DNA of 64,000 nt from a virus, in the IMG/VR virus record IMGVR_UViG_3300044591_000410, positions 1-64,000 of that record; one strand, written 5' to 3'. Of this stretch, positions 1 to 10,185 are shown piece by piece. Position numbers and translations under genes: made by a program. Every line of letters begins with the position of its first letter. Within the stretch, counting starts at the first letter, position 1. The notes below the pieces were generated by a model. The model saw nothing but the letters and a program-made list of their open reading frames with translations. It ran no database searches and had not been told where the DNA came from.

Positions 1-123
1 CTGAATATAATTACACATTTTAAACACCAACTAACAGACTCCTTGTGAAAAATCTATAGGTTGGTTAGTCACTATTGTAACTTTTAATTTTTAAATTAAC
101 ACTAACTCTAAGGAGTATATAAA
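1..123 (+). other. Intergenic lead-in to the capsid gene
   Basis: In one frame a stop lies at 21-23, so this may hold the last codons of an upstream gene (a scaffold protein would be expected between portal and capsid), but too little is present to call it. The rest is AT-rich and non-coding. ACTAAC (about 30-35) and GTTAGT (about 64-69) form the outer arms of a weak interrupted inverted repeat. A clear SD (aaggag, about 110-115) serves the capsid start at 124. Confidence 0.5.
42..64 (+). promoter_or_regulatory. Possible phage RNA polymerase promoter upstream of the capsid gene
   Basis: CTATAGG at 54-60 matches the -5 to +2 core of T7-type promoters, placing +1 at about 59, where T7 has its strong phi-10 promoter in front of the capsid gene. 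The rest of the 23-bp frame matches T7 poorly. The better candidate is at 36916. Position is suggestive; sequence support is weak. Confidence 0.25.
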
Positions 124-1335
124 ATGCCTTTAACCCCAGCAGGAAATAATAATTTAGGCGCAACTGACATGGTATACCGTACAGCAGTTGCTGACGGTAC
201 TACAGGTGGTGCGGCTGGTGCTAACAAACTCTGGCTTCCAATTTGGAGCGGAGAAGTTATTCACGCATACGATCACTATAACATGTTTGAAGGCTTAGTC
301 ACCCAGAAGACTATTGCCAGCGGCACTACTGCCGAGTTCCCAGTCACTGGTACAATTAACCTAAAGGCTGCTTGGAACGCTGGTGAAGAACTTTCTGGTG
401 GCACAGCTACTTCAACCACCTTTGCCATCAAGCTTGACAAGCGCCCAATGGCCGCTCACTTTGAAATTGACAATGTTGACCAGCTTCTAACTCAGTGGGA
501 ATTCCGCGCTGAACTTGCTCGTCAGGCAGGTCTAACTTTAGCCAATACCCGCGATAAGCAGATTGCTGCCTATATCGCCCGTGCTGGCGCTGAAAGCCTC
601 TTAACTAATGATCCACGAACTGGCATTGCTTTACCAACCCAGTCACTGTTCAGCAATGATTCTTTCAATAACCTTGGTCTTAGCTCAGCTTCAGCTTCTG
701 ACAGAACTAACGCTGCTCTTCTACTACTCAAGGCAATTGAAGACTTCATGGTTCACCTACAGGAAATTAATGCACCAACCGAAGGTGTTTACTGCGTTGT
801 AACTCCACGCGCATTCCAAGACATTCGTGCTCTTGGCGTAGCTCGTTCCTACAACGAACTCTACGGCGTAATGACTTCAGGTAATGGTAACGGTCCTGCT
901 CGTCCAATGTTCGGTGGCGTTGCTGAGGCTGGTGGCCTTGGCGCTCCTCTCACTATGGGCATGCACAATGTCTCTGATGCTCTAGAGTATCAGGGCTGCA
1001 TGATTATCAAGAGCAACCACCTACCAGTTGTTGACTATGCCGCAGCTCCTATTGGTGAAGCCCGTTATAACCTTCAGGGTGCAGCCGCTAAGGTAAAGGC
1101 TCTTATCTTCCAGAAGGATTGCGTTGCCTCACTCAGCCTACAGGGTCTAAAGGTAGACACTGTTGATGATGTTCGTCGCAACACCACCTTCACCGTTGCT
1201 AGCATGTTCAAGGGTACTGGCGTACTCCGTCCAGAACTCTGCGCTGTTGTCTGTGGTGAAACTGACACCGATGATAGACCAAAACTAAGAACAGCCCTCG
1301 GCAATATGGCCGCAGAGTATGTTGTCACTGCCTAA
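124..1335 (+). CDS. Major capsid protein (T7 gp10-like, HK97 fold)
   Basis: A 403-residue protein forming the icosahedral shell. Length and order fit T7-type capsid proteins: portal at the far end of the window, tail tubular protein A next downstream. N-terminal features include a Gly/Thr-rich arm (residues 1-35), a segment ending LWSGEVIHAYD-like around 36-50, and an E-loop/P-domain-like middle with regular amphipathic stretches. The start is fixed by an SD about 8 nt upstream. No Ig-like decoration domain or frameshifted long form is obvious, although T7 makes one. A terminator follows at 1432, as T7 Tphi follows gene 10. The call rests on family resemblance and synteny. Confidence 0.85.
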   Translation: MPLTPAGNNNLGATDMVYRTAVADGTTGGAAGANKLWLPIWSGEVIHAYDHYNMFEGLVTQKTIASGTTAEFPVTGTINLKAAWNAGEELSGGTATSTTFAIKLDKRPMAAHFEIDNVDQLLTQWEFRAELARQAGLTLANTRDKQIAAYIARAGAESLLTNDPRTGIALPTQSLFSNDSFNNLGLSSASASDRTNAALLLLKAIEDFMVHLQEINAPTEGVYCVVTPRAFQDIRALGVARSYNELYGVMTSGNGNGPARPMFGGVAEAGGLGAPLTMGMHNVSDALEYQGCMIIKSNHLPVVDYAAAPIGEARYNLQGAAAKVKALIFQKDCVASLSLQGLKVDTVDDVRRNTTFTVASMFKGTGVLRPELCAVVCGETDTDDRPKLRTALGNMAAEYVVTA

Positions 1336-1377
1336 TTGAATTAATATCCCAACCCATCAAGAAAGGAGGTAAACAAG

Positions 1378-1442
1378 TTGTCTTTGTTTGTTTTACAATC
1401 TTGAGGGGAGGTGATCTAATTATCTACGCGGTAGCCCCTTAA
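1378..1442 (+). other. Two tiny coupled ORFs running into the terminator loop
   Basis: A perfect SD (aaaggaggt, about 1362-1370) sits 7 nt before a TTG at 1378 that opens an 8-codon ORF ending TGA at 1402-1404. A second TTG at 1401 overlaps that stop (TTGA) and opens a 13-codon ORF ending TAA at 1440-1442, inside the loop of the terminator at 1432. It contains a second strong anti-SD match (ggaggtgatc, 1407-1416) with an in-frame ATT at 1419. The layout resembles an attenuator leader; translation is not shown. Confidence 0.3.
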
Positions 1443-1468
1443 CTGGGGCTATCGTGTTTTCTTTTTTT
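1432..1468 (+). terminator. Intrinsic terminator after the capsid gene
   Basis: TAGCCCC (1432-1438) pairs with GGGGCTA (1445-1451) around a 6-nt loop, followed by a T-rich run (tttt c ttttttt, about 1456-1467). This is the most classical terminator in the window and sits where T7 has Tphi. It should attenuate capsid-promoter transcripts before the tail genes. Confidence 0.8.
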
Positions 1469-1484
1469 CCAAAGGAGGCTATTA

Positions 1485-2153
1485 ATGGGAATGATTACTA
1501 AATTACAAGCTGTTAATAACATGCTTTTGGCTGCTGGTGAATCCCTAGTAGCCGACCTAGATAACGAGTCTGGTATTGATACTGAAATTGCTTTGACAAT
1601 CCTAGAAAATACCAGCCTAGACTATCAGCTTAGAGGTCTAGTTAATAATAAATACATCCGTAAAATAAACCCCAACGCATCTAGCAAGATTATTCTACCT
1701 ATGCCAGACGCTGATGAAGAGGGTATTATTTCTATTGAACTTAAGTCCCAGCATTTTAATGATGATGGTATCTTAATTCAAACCCGTCTATATAATTCAT
1801 CTCCACCAAGAATGTGGAATGTTACAGATGATACTGACATCTTCAAAAAAGATAAAGATTATTACTGGGAAATTATTCAGAAGATCAAGTGGGAGAATCT
1901 AGACACCCCAGCGCAACGGGCTATTATGACAACAGCAATGCGTCACTATCAGATTGTTACACAGGGTGACGAAGCTACTGATGCTTTCCTTGCTTATCAA
2001 GAACAGATGTTTGCTGCTAAGCAAAAGGCTGCTGATATTAATGATAAGAAAAGAAATATCTTTACCAGTGGTGATATCTCCGTAAGATCAGCCATTAGCC
2101 GTGTCCCATTCTCGTCAGATCCATCAAGATTCCGTTACTGGAGAACAGTTTAA
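1485..2153 (+). CDS. Tail tubular protein A (T7 gp11-like, gatekeeper/adaptor)
   Basis: A 222-residue protein that forms the ring between portal and nozzle in T7-type tails. The N-terminus (TKLQAVNNMLLAAGESLVAD) matches the family pattern in which LxAVNxML...GE..V is followed by a short acidic stretch. A helical C-terminal half carries the QRAIMT...AYQ region. Length is close to T7 gp11 (196 aa). Start ATG 1485 has an AAAGGAGG SD; ATG 1491 is a possible alternative. It lies between capsid and tail tubular B, the canonical order. Confidence 0.82.
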   Translation: MGMITKLQAVNNMLLAAGESLVADLDNESGIDTEIALTILENTSLDYQLRGLVNNKYIRKINPNASSKIILPMPDADEEGIISIELKSQHFNDDGILIQTRLYNSSPPRMWNVTDDTDIFKKDKDYYWEIIQKIKWENLDTPAQRAIMTTAMRHYQIVTQGDEATDAFLAYQEQMFAAKQKAADINDKKRNIFTSGDISVRSAISRVPFSSDPSRFRYWRTV

Positions 2154-2164
2154 AGGAGGTCTAA

Positions 2165-5125
2165 ATGCCCCCAATTAGAAGACAAGGACCGCGTGGTTCT
2201 CTTATTTCAACTCGCTTGCCAGTATTCTCGCTTAGTGGCGGGGTTGGTAGACAAGCACCAAACAAGAGACTACCATCCGAAGCAGAGAATCTTGATAATG
2301 TTCTTCTCAGTTTAGAAAAATCTTTTGAGAAGCGTGGTGGTTTCAAGTTAATGAAGCCAGCAGGATATGATGGTAAGACCGTTTATTCTTTTACAGACGA
2401 TACTTCTAGAATTGATATATCCCGCTTTAATAACATCCCATCAGACCACAAGGTTTGGTTCTACTGGTTTGTAATAAACTCTGATAATACTTTCTTACTG
2501 GGTGTTGACTATACAGCTAGCGGTATTTCAGATAATATTCTTTATGTTCTTAAAGTAAATCCAGATAACACTTGGCAAGACATTACACCACTTCCTCAGT
2601 GGGATCCTAATGATGCTACAATTCCAAACACATATACTTCTGGTAATGTTCACTCAGAAAAGGTAGAAGCATATCGTGTTTATTATAATGCTACCTATTC
2701 GGCTAATATTGATTATGGTACAGCTAAATCTCATGGGTTGGTAACTGCCAGCACCAGAGCATATATTACCTTTGGTTCGGATAACACAGCCAATGAACCC
2801 GATAGCGTACTTCAGATAACAGCTTTAGGTACTCAACTTATTATTTTAAACAAGCTTGTAAAAGCTGGTTTTAGCTCAGACTCAGACGGCAAACTGTACA
2901 ATCTAAGTGGTATTAAGACAACCACAAACGATATAGGAGGAAGACCAGTAACCTATTACACGGCTTCCAGACTAGATCAAGTTAGAAACAACGAAGGCAC
3001 TTTATTAGGGTTTAAACCAACATCTACAACCAATGCAAACTCGGTCGCCAATATCGAAGTATCTGATTACGAGTACTACGATAGAAACTATAGATACTTA
3101 GGTCAAAGTCTTGACTCATTTGCAGACTGGAAGTCTCCTCCAGAAAAGTCAGATTGGTTTGCTGTTAACTCCAGATTCCCTGTAGGACAGTCAACCAGCG
3201 ATGATACAACCGCAAGAGAAATGTTAAGAGTTCTTTATGATAGTGAGTCACCATACTACTCCATAGTTCACGAAGGTAAAAAACTACCAGATGGCCGGGG
3301 TAAGATTTATTATTTTAAAAACTCTTATCTAACAGTAACAGAAGGGTACTATAGAGTTCTCAGTTTCTCAGAATCTATGGGTACTCAAACAGTTCAATCA
3401 GACTGGGGTACTAACGCAACCATTAATAATGTGGTTGGTTATGGCAACCCCTATTTACAAAAGATTAGAACACCCGACAAGTGCTCAGTTATAGACGCAG
3501 CAAGAATGCCTCAGGTTATCGTATTCAAGTTAAACGAAAACCCAAATAGAAGCTGGAAGATACAAGCCTTGTCATGGAAACATAGAACAACCGGGGATAT
3601 TGAATCTAATCCCGGACCCTCAATCTTCCTTGATAGTAATAAAACACCAGTTCAAGTGGAAATAAACGCAATGGCCCTATATAAGGATCGTTTATATTTT
3701 GCTGCTAAGGATGTAATCTTTAGTTCAAGACTAGGTGAATACTCAGATCTATGGCTAGGAGATCCTTCTACTGGCGTTAATGATGCGGATCCTATTGATA
3801 TTCGCGCCTCCTCTAATGTTTATTCAGAAGTAGAGTCATTAACCCCATTCCAAGACTTCTTGTTTATTATTACCAAGAGCAGTTCACAGTATAAACTGAT
3901 GGGTACTAGCGGTTCTTCCGATCTTACCCCACTAACAGCAGCTGTGTCACCTATGACATTCTACTCAACTGCCAAGCTTGTAAGCCCCTTGTTAATGTCC
4001 TCTCAGCTTTACTTCTTTGATAAGAAGCGGCTGTACCTATTGATTGGTCAGCAGGGCGCTAATGTCTCTCAGGCGGTCGAGACAAGCTTTGTATGCCCCG
4101 GATACCTCCCCGAGAACTATGGCGCTACAGCCGTTGCTCAGGCTCAGGATACGATCATGTTCGTAGACCGGGATAACAAGAACACTATTTATATGTATAC
4201 CAACCGCTGGTCTGGTGACAGAGTAATTCAATCAGCCTTCTTCAGATATGTCTTAGATACTACAACTGAGGTATTATCTATGAAGGTGGTTGATAACTAC
4301 CTATATGCAGTCACTAAGCGACCACGGAAAACCTACACCAGTAATCCAGAGTATTATTATTTCTTAGAAAAGCATCTATTAAGAAGTGAAGACCCTTATA
4401 TTCCACGGATTGATAGGTTGTTTGAAGTAAAGATAATTAAGAATACTAACCCAGTTACTGGTTCATGGAATGGTAATGCAACCTATAACCCACTACGGGC
4501 CGAAACAACTTTTAGACTTCCTTATATGTTAAATAACACAGACATAGAAAAGGTTGTCGTAGTGTTAACAAGCTCTGACTGGGGTGATGACCAAAGTTTA
4601 GTCCTAAAGCCAGACTCAATTACCAACAATACAACTTATAAGTATTGTGACATTGTTGTATCTGGTGAATTATCTGCCGTGTTTGGTGAAAACTATACAG
4701 GTGTTATTGAAGGCTTTGCTAAAGCTGGCAGATATATTTCAATAGGCGAAAAGTTCCTGATGAAAGCTGAGTTGTCTCCGCTATTTATCAGAGATGAAAG
4801 TAATAATATTGTTGACGGTGTGTTGAATATCCGTACTGGTTTGTTCCGTCACTTTGACACAGGCAATTATGATATTGTCGTGGCAAGAAACAAGCGACCA
4901 GCATATAGATCGTCGTTTACCAACCAAAGACTAGATGAGTCGGTCTTCGTAGACCCACTACCACTAGAAATTAAGACAAGCTCTGGTGAGTTTGTTGCCA
5001 AGATATTTGGTTATAACGACGATATCACTATCTCTATTGAATCTGATTACCCAACACCATGTAATATTACAAACATGGAATTCAAGGGTAAGTTCAAGCA
5101 GAAGTATTCAACATTTGAGAATTAA
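2165..5125 (+). CDS. Tail tubular protein B (T7 gp12-like nozzle)
   Basis: A 986-residue beta-rich protein expected to form the hexameric tail nozzle. The N-terminus (GGVGRQAPNKRLPSEAENLDN) matches the family start, in which GV..Q.P..R......N is followed by a sentence on fibre-like beta structure. Length compares with 794 aa in T7; the extra length suggests insertions in the fibre dock or platform. It has a perfect SD (aaaggaggt) and starts 11 nt after tail tubular A. A terminator-like hairpin separates it from the fibre gene. Confidence 0.83.
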   Translation: MPPIRRQGPRGSLISTRLPVFSLSGGVGRQAPNKRLPSEAENLDNVLLSLEKSFEKRGGFKLMKPAGYDGKTVYSFTDDTSRIDISRFNNIPSDHKVWFYWFVINSDNTFLLGVDYTASGISDNILYVLKVNPDNTWQDITPLPQWDPNDATIPNTYTSGNVHSEKVEAYRVYYNATYSANIDYGTAKSHGLVTASTRAYITFGSDNTANEPDSVLQITALGTQLIILNKLVKAGFSSDSDGKLYNLSGIKTTTNDIGGRPVTYYTASRLDQVRNNEGTLLGFKPTSTTNANSVANIEVSDYEYYDRNYRYLGQSLDSFADWKSPPEKSDWFAVNSRFPVGQSTSDDTTAREMLRVLYDSESPYYSIVHEGKKLPDGRGKIYYFKNSYLTVTEGYYRVLSFSESMGTQTVQSDWGTNATINNVVGYGNPYLQKIRTPDKCSVIDAARMPQVIVFKLNENPNRSWKIQALSWKHRTTGDIESNPGPSIFLDSNKTPVQVEINAMALYKDRLYFAAKDVIFSSRLGEYSDLWLGDPSTGVNDADPIDIRASSNVYSEVESLTPFQDFLFIITKSSSQYKLMGTSGSSDLTPLTAAVSPMTFYSTAKLVSPLLMSSQLYFFDKKRLYLLIGQQGANVSQAVETSFVCPGYLPENYGATAVAQAQDTIMFVDRDNKNTIYMYTNRWSGDRVIQSAFFRYVLDTTTEVLSMKVVDNYLYAVTKRPRKTYTSNPEYYYFLEKHLLRSEDPYIPRIDRLFEVKIIKNTNPVTGSWNGNATYNPLRAETTFRLPYMLNNTDIEKVVVVLTSSDWGDDQSLVLKPDSITNNTTYKYCDIVVSGELSAVFGENYTGVIEGFAKAGRYISIGEKFLMKAELSPLFIRDESNNIVDGVLNIRTGLFRHFDTGNYDIVVARNKRPAYRSSFTNQRLDESVFVDPLPLEIKTSSGEFVAKIFGYNDDITISIESDYPTPCNITNMEFKGKFKQKYSTFEN

Positions 5126-5143
5126 AAAGAATCCGTTCTCCTG

Positions 5144-5177
5144 CCCCCACATTCTCTTAACAGGGGTGTGGGGGTTT
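5144..5177 (+). terminator. Hairpin terminator between nozzle and fibre genes
   Basis: CCCCCACA (5144-5151) pairs perfectly with TGTGGGGG (5167-5174), followed by TTT. The 15-nt loop and short T run make it weaker than the 1432 terminator. It fills the 72-nt gap before the fibre gene. Confidence 0.6.
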
Positions 5178-5197
5178 ACCTTTAGAAAGGGAGCATA

Positions 5198-8100
5198 ATG
5201 GCTACATACGATAACTTAGACCTAGTAAGAACTAGTATTGAATACCGTGATATTACTAATACAACCAATCCAAATTATAACTTTGGTACTAGAACATTCT
5301 CTTTTGCAGATATTGAACTATTAGAAGGTATTCCTGCACAAGACCAGTTAGAGATTGAAAGAATCTTCCCAGTTAATACCCTAGGTAGCAGTAAGTATGA
5401 AGGCGTTCAACTAACGATTGCAGACCGTCGCCTTATGTTTAAACTACCAAAGCAGTGGTTTACTGTAGATGTAATTAATAAAACAATTACTATTAAAGAT
5501 ATTGCTAATACCGCTAGTAATGATTATATACCAGCTCCCGCTGCAAGCACAGGACCATACTATGATATTAATCTAGGTACATCTAGAACATTTAAGTTAC
5601 TAGCTGCTACGACTCCACCCAGTGCAAACCAAACAATCATTATTCCCGGCCTAGCTGTTAATGATGATATCATTATCAGAAGAAGAACAGTCTCAACTGA
5701 AAAGGTTGTGAACTTTGCTCCCGGTTCTCGCCTAACAAGTGGTCAGTTAAACCTTCAGGTATCCCAACTCGTTAACCTTGTTCAGGAACTTATGTGGAAG
5801 GTAGACCAAGAGTTTATCCTCAAGTTCGATGAATCAGCAGTCGATGGACCGTTCCTTGGTAACAAGGATCTAGACATGGGTTCATTCTCCATTATCAACA
5901 TGGGTATGCCCGGTGTTGATGGTGATGCTTTCCCTCCAAATGCTGAAGCGGAACCTGAAGATATTGACCGAGTTGGTCGTATGGCTGTTAATAAGTACTT
6001 CTTACAGAATGTGTATACTGATTATGTATCTGACACTGTTGTTGCTAACTGGGATGCTGGTGGTCGTTCTGGTGCTTTAGTGACCAGACTAGCTGGCTTT
6101 GATACTTCATTAGCCGCTAAACAGCCACTAAATACCAATCTAACAACCCTTCAAGGTACTACTAATGCCTCTGGTTTAGTAAGCTTAGGTAACTCCAGCA
6201 ATCTAGCCCTAGTAACTGCTATTGGTGCTTTAGCGTCTGGCAATACTGGCTTTATTAAGAAGTCAGGAGCATCTACTGTAACTTTAGATACCAATACTTA
6301 CCTAACAGGTAATCAGTCTATTAGTTTAAGTGGTGCTGTGGCTGGTTCAGGTACAACCAGTATTAGCACGACTCTTGCTACAAACGCAGTAGGCACTTCT
6401 AATATTAATAACCTTGCAGTTACTAATGATAAGATTGCTGATAGCACCATTACAAATGCAAAGCTAGCCAATAGCACCATTTCTAGTGTTGCTCTTGGTA
6501 GTAACCTATTTACTTTAACCCGAGGTAGCTACCTTACTGGTAATAATTATAACGGATCAGCGGCTCAGACTTTTGCTGTAGACGCAGACACGGCTAACAC
6601 AGCTAATAAGGTTGTAGCCAGAGATGCTAGCGGTAACTTTGCTGCTAATACTATCACAGCTGCCCTATCTGGTAATGCAACTACAGCAACTGCTTTACAG
6701 AATGCCAGAACAATTGGCCTTAGTGATGGTGCTATTGGTACAGCTACTTCGTTTAACGGTAGCGCTAATATTACAATTCCAGTTACAGCCCTTGATGCCA
6801 ACAAGATAACCAGCGGTACATTGTCGGTTGATAGGCTTGGTGCTACTTCTATTACAGATGCAAAATTAGCTCAAATAACTACAGCTGGAAAGATTGCATT
6901 AAGCGCGTTACCAACAAATATTCCAGATACAAACTTAACTCAAATAACTACATCTGGTAAGATTGCATTAACCGCGTTACCAACAGGTATTACAGATACA
7001 AACCTATCAACAACAGGTATTGTTGCTGATACTTATGCAAACAGTGGTTTAAACATTCCACAACTTGGAGTTTCAGCTGCTGGTCGTATTACAAGTATTT
7101 CTAATAGAGATTTAGCTAATAGCGTTGTTAGCACTATTCAAGCAAATGCACCATACATTTCTAGTGGTGTATTTACTGCTGGAGAAAAACGAATAACAAA
7201 TCTGGCAGCACCTACTGTAGCTTTGGATGCTGTAAATAAAAACTATGTTGATACAAATTTCTTAAAACTAGCAGTTGGAAATGTTTGGGATTCACTAGAT
7301 CGGCGTATAACAAACATTAGTTTACCAATAAACGCAAAAGACGCAGCTACTAAAGAATTTGTAGAAGGGTTGCAATTATTTGGTACAGCTCAAACAGATC
7401 CTCAGCTTTTTGAATTTAACAGCCTATCCGGTACAGCGGACGGTTCTCATACACGATATGAACTTAGTATTGATACCCTTACAACAACAAATCAATCAAT
7501 GCTTATTGTGTATGATAACATTAATAATATTTATGGTCCCGGTACTAATACAGCGGCCAGCTATAAGTTCTTCTTAAATATTGTAGGTGCAAACAAGACT
7601 TTAAAAGTTTGGGTTCCAACAGCTAGCTCACAACCAACTTCTATTAAAGTTAGAAACTTTGGTGTTAGTCGCATTACCCAAACAAATCTAGCTACTGCTA
7701 CTGCGGTAGGTTTATCTGGTTTCCCTGTAGATGGTGGTTTAACAGTATCTAATGGATTTGTGTCTGCTAATAAATCAGACTCTATTTCTTTAAGCAGCAG
7801 TAACTCACTAGCTACAAGTACAGCTGTTAAAACAGCTTATGACTCTGCAACCTCAGCTCAAAACGCAGCTAATGCTGCACAGACAACGGCAAACACAGCT
7901 GTTACAAACGCAGCTGCGGCTCAAGTAACAGCAGATACAGCTGTTGCAAATGCAGCTGCGGCTCAGGGAACAGCCAACGCAGCCCTACCACTAACTGGTG
8001 GTACTGTTACAGGCGCTCTTAATGTTAATGGTGCAGTTGTGTTGGGAGATGCTAATACAGATACCCTAACAATTACAGGCACTGCTATTACAACACCAAA

Positions 8101-10168
8101 CGGTCTAAACTTTGATAGCAATACTTTAGTTGTAGATGCTACAAACAATAGAGTGGGTATTGGCACAGCAAGTCCTTTAAGCTCTTTACACATAAAAACA
8201 GCTAGTCCGGGTGGTGCCACTGGTTTAAGAATTGAAAATGGTGGTACTTATCTTGCAATTGAACAGCAAAACAGCTCGTATACACATTTCTATACATCAG
8301 CTCCTAAATATTATTTTGATAAAACTGTTGAGTTAGGTGATGGAATTCTTAGTAGCTATTCTACTACTGATTTACAACTAAAAACAAACGCTACCACTAG
8401 AATTCGTGCTTTTAACTCTACTGGTAATATTCTTATCGGGACGGGTACAGCAGACCCATCTGTTAAGCTATATGTAGATGGTGAAATTAAAGCAAAGACC
8501 AGCCTAATCCTAAATGGTTCAACTAGCGGTACTTCTACCATAGTTGCCCAAGCAACTGCTGGTACAACTACATTTACCTTACCAACTACAACAGGTACTT
8601 TAATTGGTAGTAATGATACTAGTACTGTAAGTAACACTATGTTGGCAGGTAGCATTGCAGATAGCAAGCTAAGCACAATCGCTACTCCTAATAAGGTATC
8701 TATTGCTGCTCTTGATATTGACGGTGGTACAGATATTGGAGCAGGTTTAGAAGATGCTGATCTCATCATCGTAGACGATGGTGGAGCTGGTGCAAATAGA
8801 AAAGCAGCTGTTACTAGAATTGCTCCATATGTATTCTCCAAAGTAAGCGGAGATATATCAATTGCCGCAAACGGCACTGCTACTATTGCTACTAACTCAG
8901 TAGCTCTTGGTACTGATACCACAGGTAACTATGTAGCTACAATTGCTGGTACAACTAATCAAGTAACTGTAACTGGCTCTGGCTCAGAATCAGCAGGAGT
9001 TACCCTAAGCTTACCACAAGACATTCATACCACAGCTAATCCAACATTTGCTGGAGCTACCTTAGGTACTACTCAGGTTGGTGTTACTGCGGATAATGAA
9101 ATTGATACTAGTGCTGGTAACCTAATACTAGACTCAACTGGTGGCACTGTTCAGGTAGACGATAACCTTTTAGTTACTGGTAATATTACTTTAAAATCTA
9201 ATTCTACCAATAAACTTGAAGTATTAAACAACGCTGGAGATGAGGGTTTCGTTTTAGAAAGAGTAATAACAGACGGTACAGGTACAGCCAACAGTGGTGA
9301 CCTAGTAATCCGACTAACTCAGCCATCAAGTGAAACTGAAAACAGAAGAGCCTATCTGTTATCTGGAAATGAAATACCCGGTGCTACTAATCAAATAGCC
9401 ACAAAACAAGATATTGATAGTATTGACTTAAGTAACTATGTTACAAGCTCCAGTTTTAACAATAGTTTATCTAACTATATGTTAACAACTGGCAGTTTAG
9501 CTACAGGAAATCAACAAGTTATTGGTACTTCTGATACAAATTCCTTTAAAATTAAGACCAATAATTCGGATAGGGTTACTATAGAAAGTAATGGTAATGT
9601 AACATTAGCAAATAATCTAACTGTTACTGGTACTACTACTTTAACTGGTGGAGTTGTTGCGCCGTTAACTGGTGATTATACATCTGTTTTTGATGATGCG
9701 TCTCTTACAACATATCTTACAAAAGGTCAAATACTTTGTGGAGAACTTGGTGATGTTTATTATAAATATAATCTTGGACGAATATCTATTGGTACTACTA
9801 CTATAAATGATGTTGCTCCCCGCTTAATAAATACAGAGGGAATTCCACATTGGTTTAATTTTTGGACTGGCACTGACGGTGGTACTAGAACTCTAAATTT
9901 AGTTATTCCAGCAAATGCTATTATTTATGTAGTTGGATATAGTGGAAGTGCAACTTTTGGCTCTAGTTTAACAAGCCGAGGATCGTTATCTGCAAAAACA
10001 TTTGCACAACCCACAGCTGAGACTGGTACTGCTACTCCAGCATCTAGTCCTTCGCTAGTAGGAACAATTCCTACACCATTCCCTGTTTCGACATCCGATC
10101 AAACTTTTACTTTAGCTACAGCAGGCGCATCTAAAAGCGGTATTATTGGTTTGTTGCGTGTTAAATAA
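5198..10168 (+). CDS. Tail fibre protein with T7 gp17-type N-terminal anchor
   Basis: A 1656-residue fibre. Residues about 1-210 match the T7 gp17 attachment domain: the stretch IIIRRRTVSTEKVVNFAPGS followed by L.SGQLNLQVSQLVNLVQEL parallels T7 gp17 ELRRVTSTTDRLVDFTDGS then LRAYDLNVAQIQ. The shaft is low-complexity and Thr/Ala/Asn/Ser-rich, with repeated units such as TNAKLANSTI and KIALSALPT, and an Ala-rich coiled-coil-like repeat near 7850-7985 (NAA/ADTAVANAAAAQ). The C-terminus (about 1480-1656) looks like a separate globular tip with no obvious intramolecular chaperone. It is much longer than T7 gp17 (553 aa). Confidence 0.82.
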   Translation: MATYDNLDLVRTSIEYRDITNTTNPNYNFGTRTFSFADIELLEGIPAQDQLEIERIFPVNTLGSSKYEGVQLTIADRRLMFKLPKQWFTVDVINKTITIKDIANTASNDYIPAPAASTGPYYDINLGTSRTFKLLAATTPPSANQTIIIPGLAVNDDIIIRRRTVSTEKVVNFAPGSRLTSGQLNLQVSQLVNLVQELMWKVDQEFILKFDESAVDGPFLGNKDLDMGSFSIINMGMPGVDGDAFPPNAEAEPEDIDRVGRMAVNKYFLQNVYTDYVSDTVVANWDAGGRSGALVTRLAGFDTSLAAKQPLNTNLTTLQGTTNASGLVSLGNSSNLALVTAIGALASGNTGFIKKSGASTVTLDTNTYLTGNQSISLSGAVAGSGTTSISTTLATNAVGTSNINNLAVTNDKIADSTITNAKLANSTISSVALGSNLFTLTRGSYLTGNNYNGSAAQTFAVDADTANTANKVVARDASGNFAANTITAALSGNATTATALQNARTIGLSDGAIGTATSFNGSANITIPVTALDANKITSGTLSVDRLGATSITDAKLAQITTAGKIALSALPTNIPDTNLTQITTSGKIALTALPTGITDTNLSTTGIVADTYANSGLNIPQLGVSAAGRITSISNRDLANSVVSTIQANAPYISSGVFTAGEKRITNLAAPTVALDAVNKNYVDTNFLKLAVGNVWDSLDRRITNISLPINAKDAATKEFVEGLQLFGTAQTDPQLFEFNSLSGTADGSHTRYELSIDTLTTTNQSMLIVYDNINNIYGPGTNTAASYKFFLNIVGANKTLKVWVPTASSQPTSIKVRNFGVSRITQTNLATATAVGLSGFPVDGGLTVSNGFVSANKSDSISLSSSNSLATSTAVKTAYDSATSAQNAANAAQTTANTAVTNAAAAQVTADTAVANAAAAQGTANAALPLTGGTVTGALNVNGAVVLGDANTDTLTITGTAITTPNGLNFDSNTLVVDATNNRVGIGTASPLSSLHIKTASPGGATGLRIENGGTYLAIEQQNSSYTHFYTSAPKYYFDKTVELGDGILSSYSTTDLQLKTNATTRIRAFNSTGNILIGTGTADPSVKLYVDGEIKAKTSLILNGSTSGTSTIVAQATAGTTTFTLPTTTGTLIGSNDTSTVSNTMLAGSIADSKLSTIATPNKVSIAALDIDGGTDIGAGLEDADLIIVDDGGAGANRKAAVTRIAPYVFSKVSGDISIAANGTATIATNSVALGTDTTGNYVATIAGTTNQVTVTGSGSESAGVTLSLPQDIHTTANPTFAGATLGTTQVGVTADNEIDTSAGNLILDSTGGTVQVDDNLLVTGNITLKSNSTNKLEVLNNAGDEGFVLERVITDGTGTANSGDLVIRLTQPSSETENRRAYLLSGNEIPGATNQIATKQDIDSIDLSNYVTSSSFNNSLSNYMLTTGSLATGNQQVIGTSDTNSFKIKTNNSDRVTIESNGNVTLANNLTVTGTTTLTGGVVAPLTGDYTSVFDDASLTTYLTKGQILCGELGDVYYKYNLGRISIGTTTINDVAPRLINTEGIPHWFNFWTGTDGGTRTLNLVIPANAIIYVVGYSGSATFGSSLTSRGSLSAKTFAQPTAETGTATPASSPSLVGTIPTPFPVSTSDQTFTLATAGASKSGIIGLLRVK

Positions 10169-10185
10169 TTTAAGGAGCTACCCCA

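Noticed and set aside
8356-8922. A 188-codon - strand frame inside the tail fibre gene
   Set aside because: Low-complexity Val/Ala/Leu mirror of a Thr/Asn-rich fibre; no start signal.
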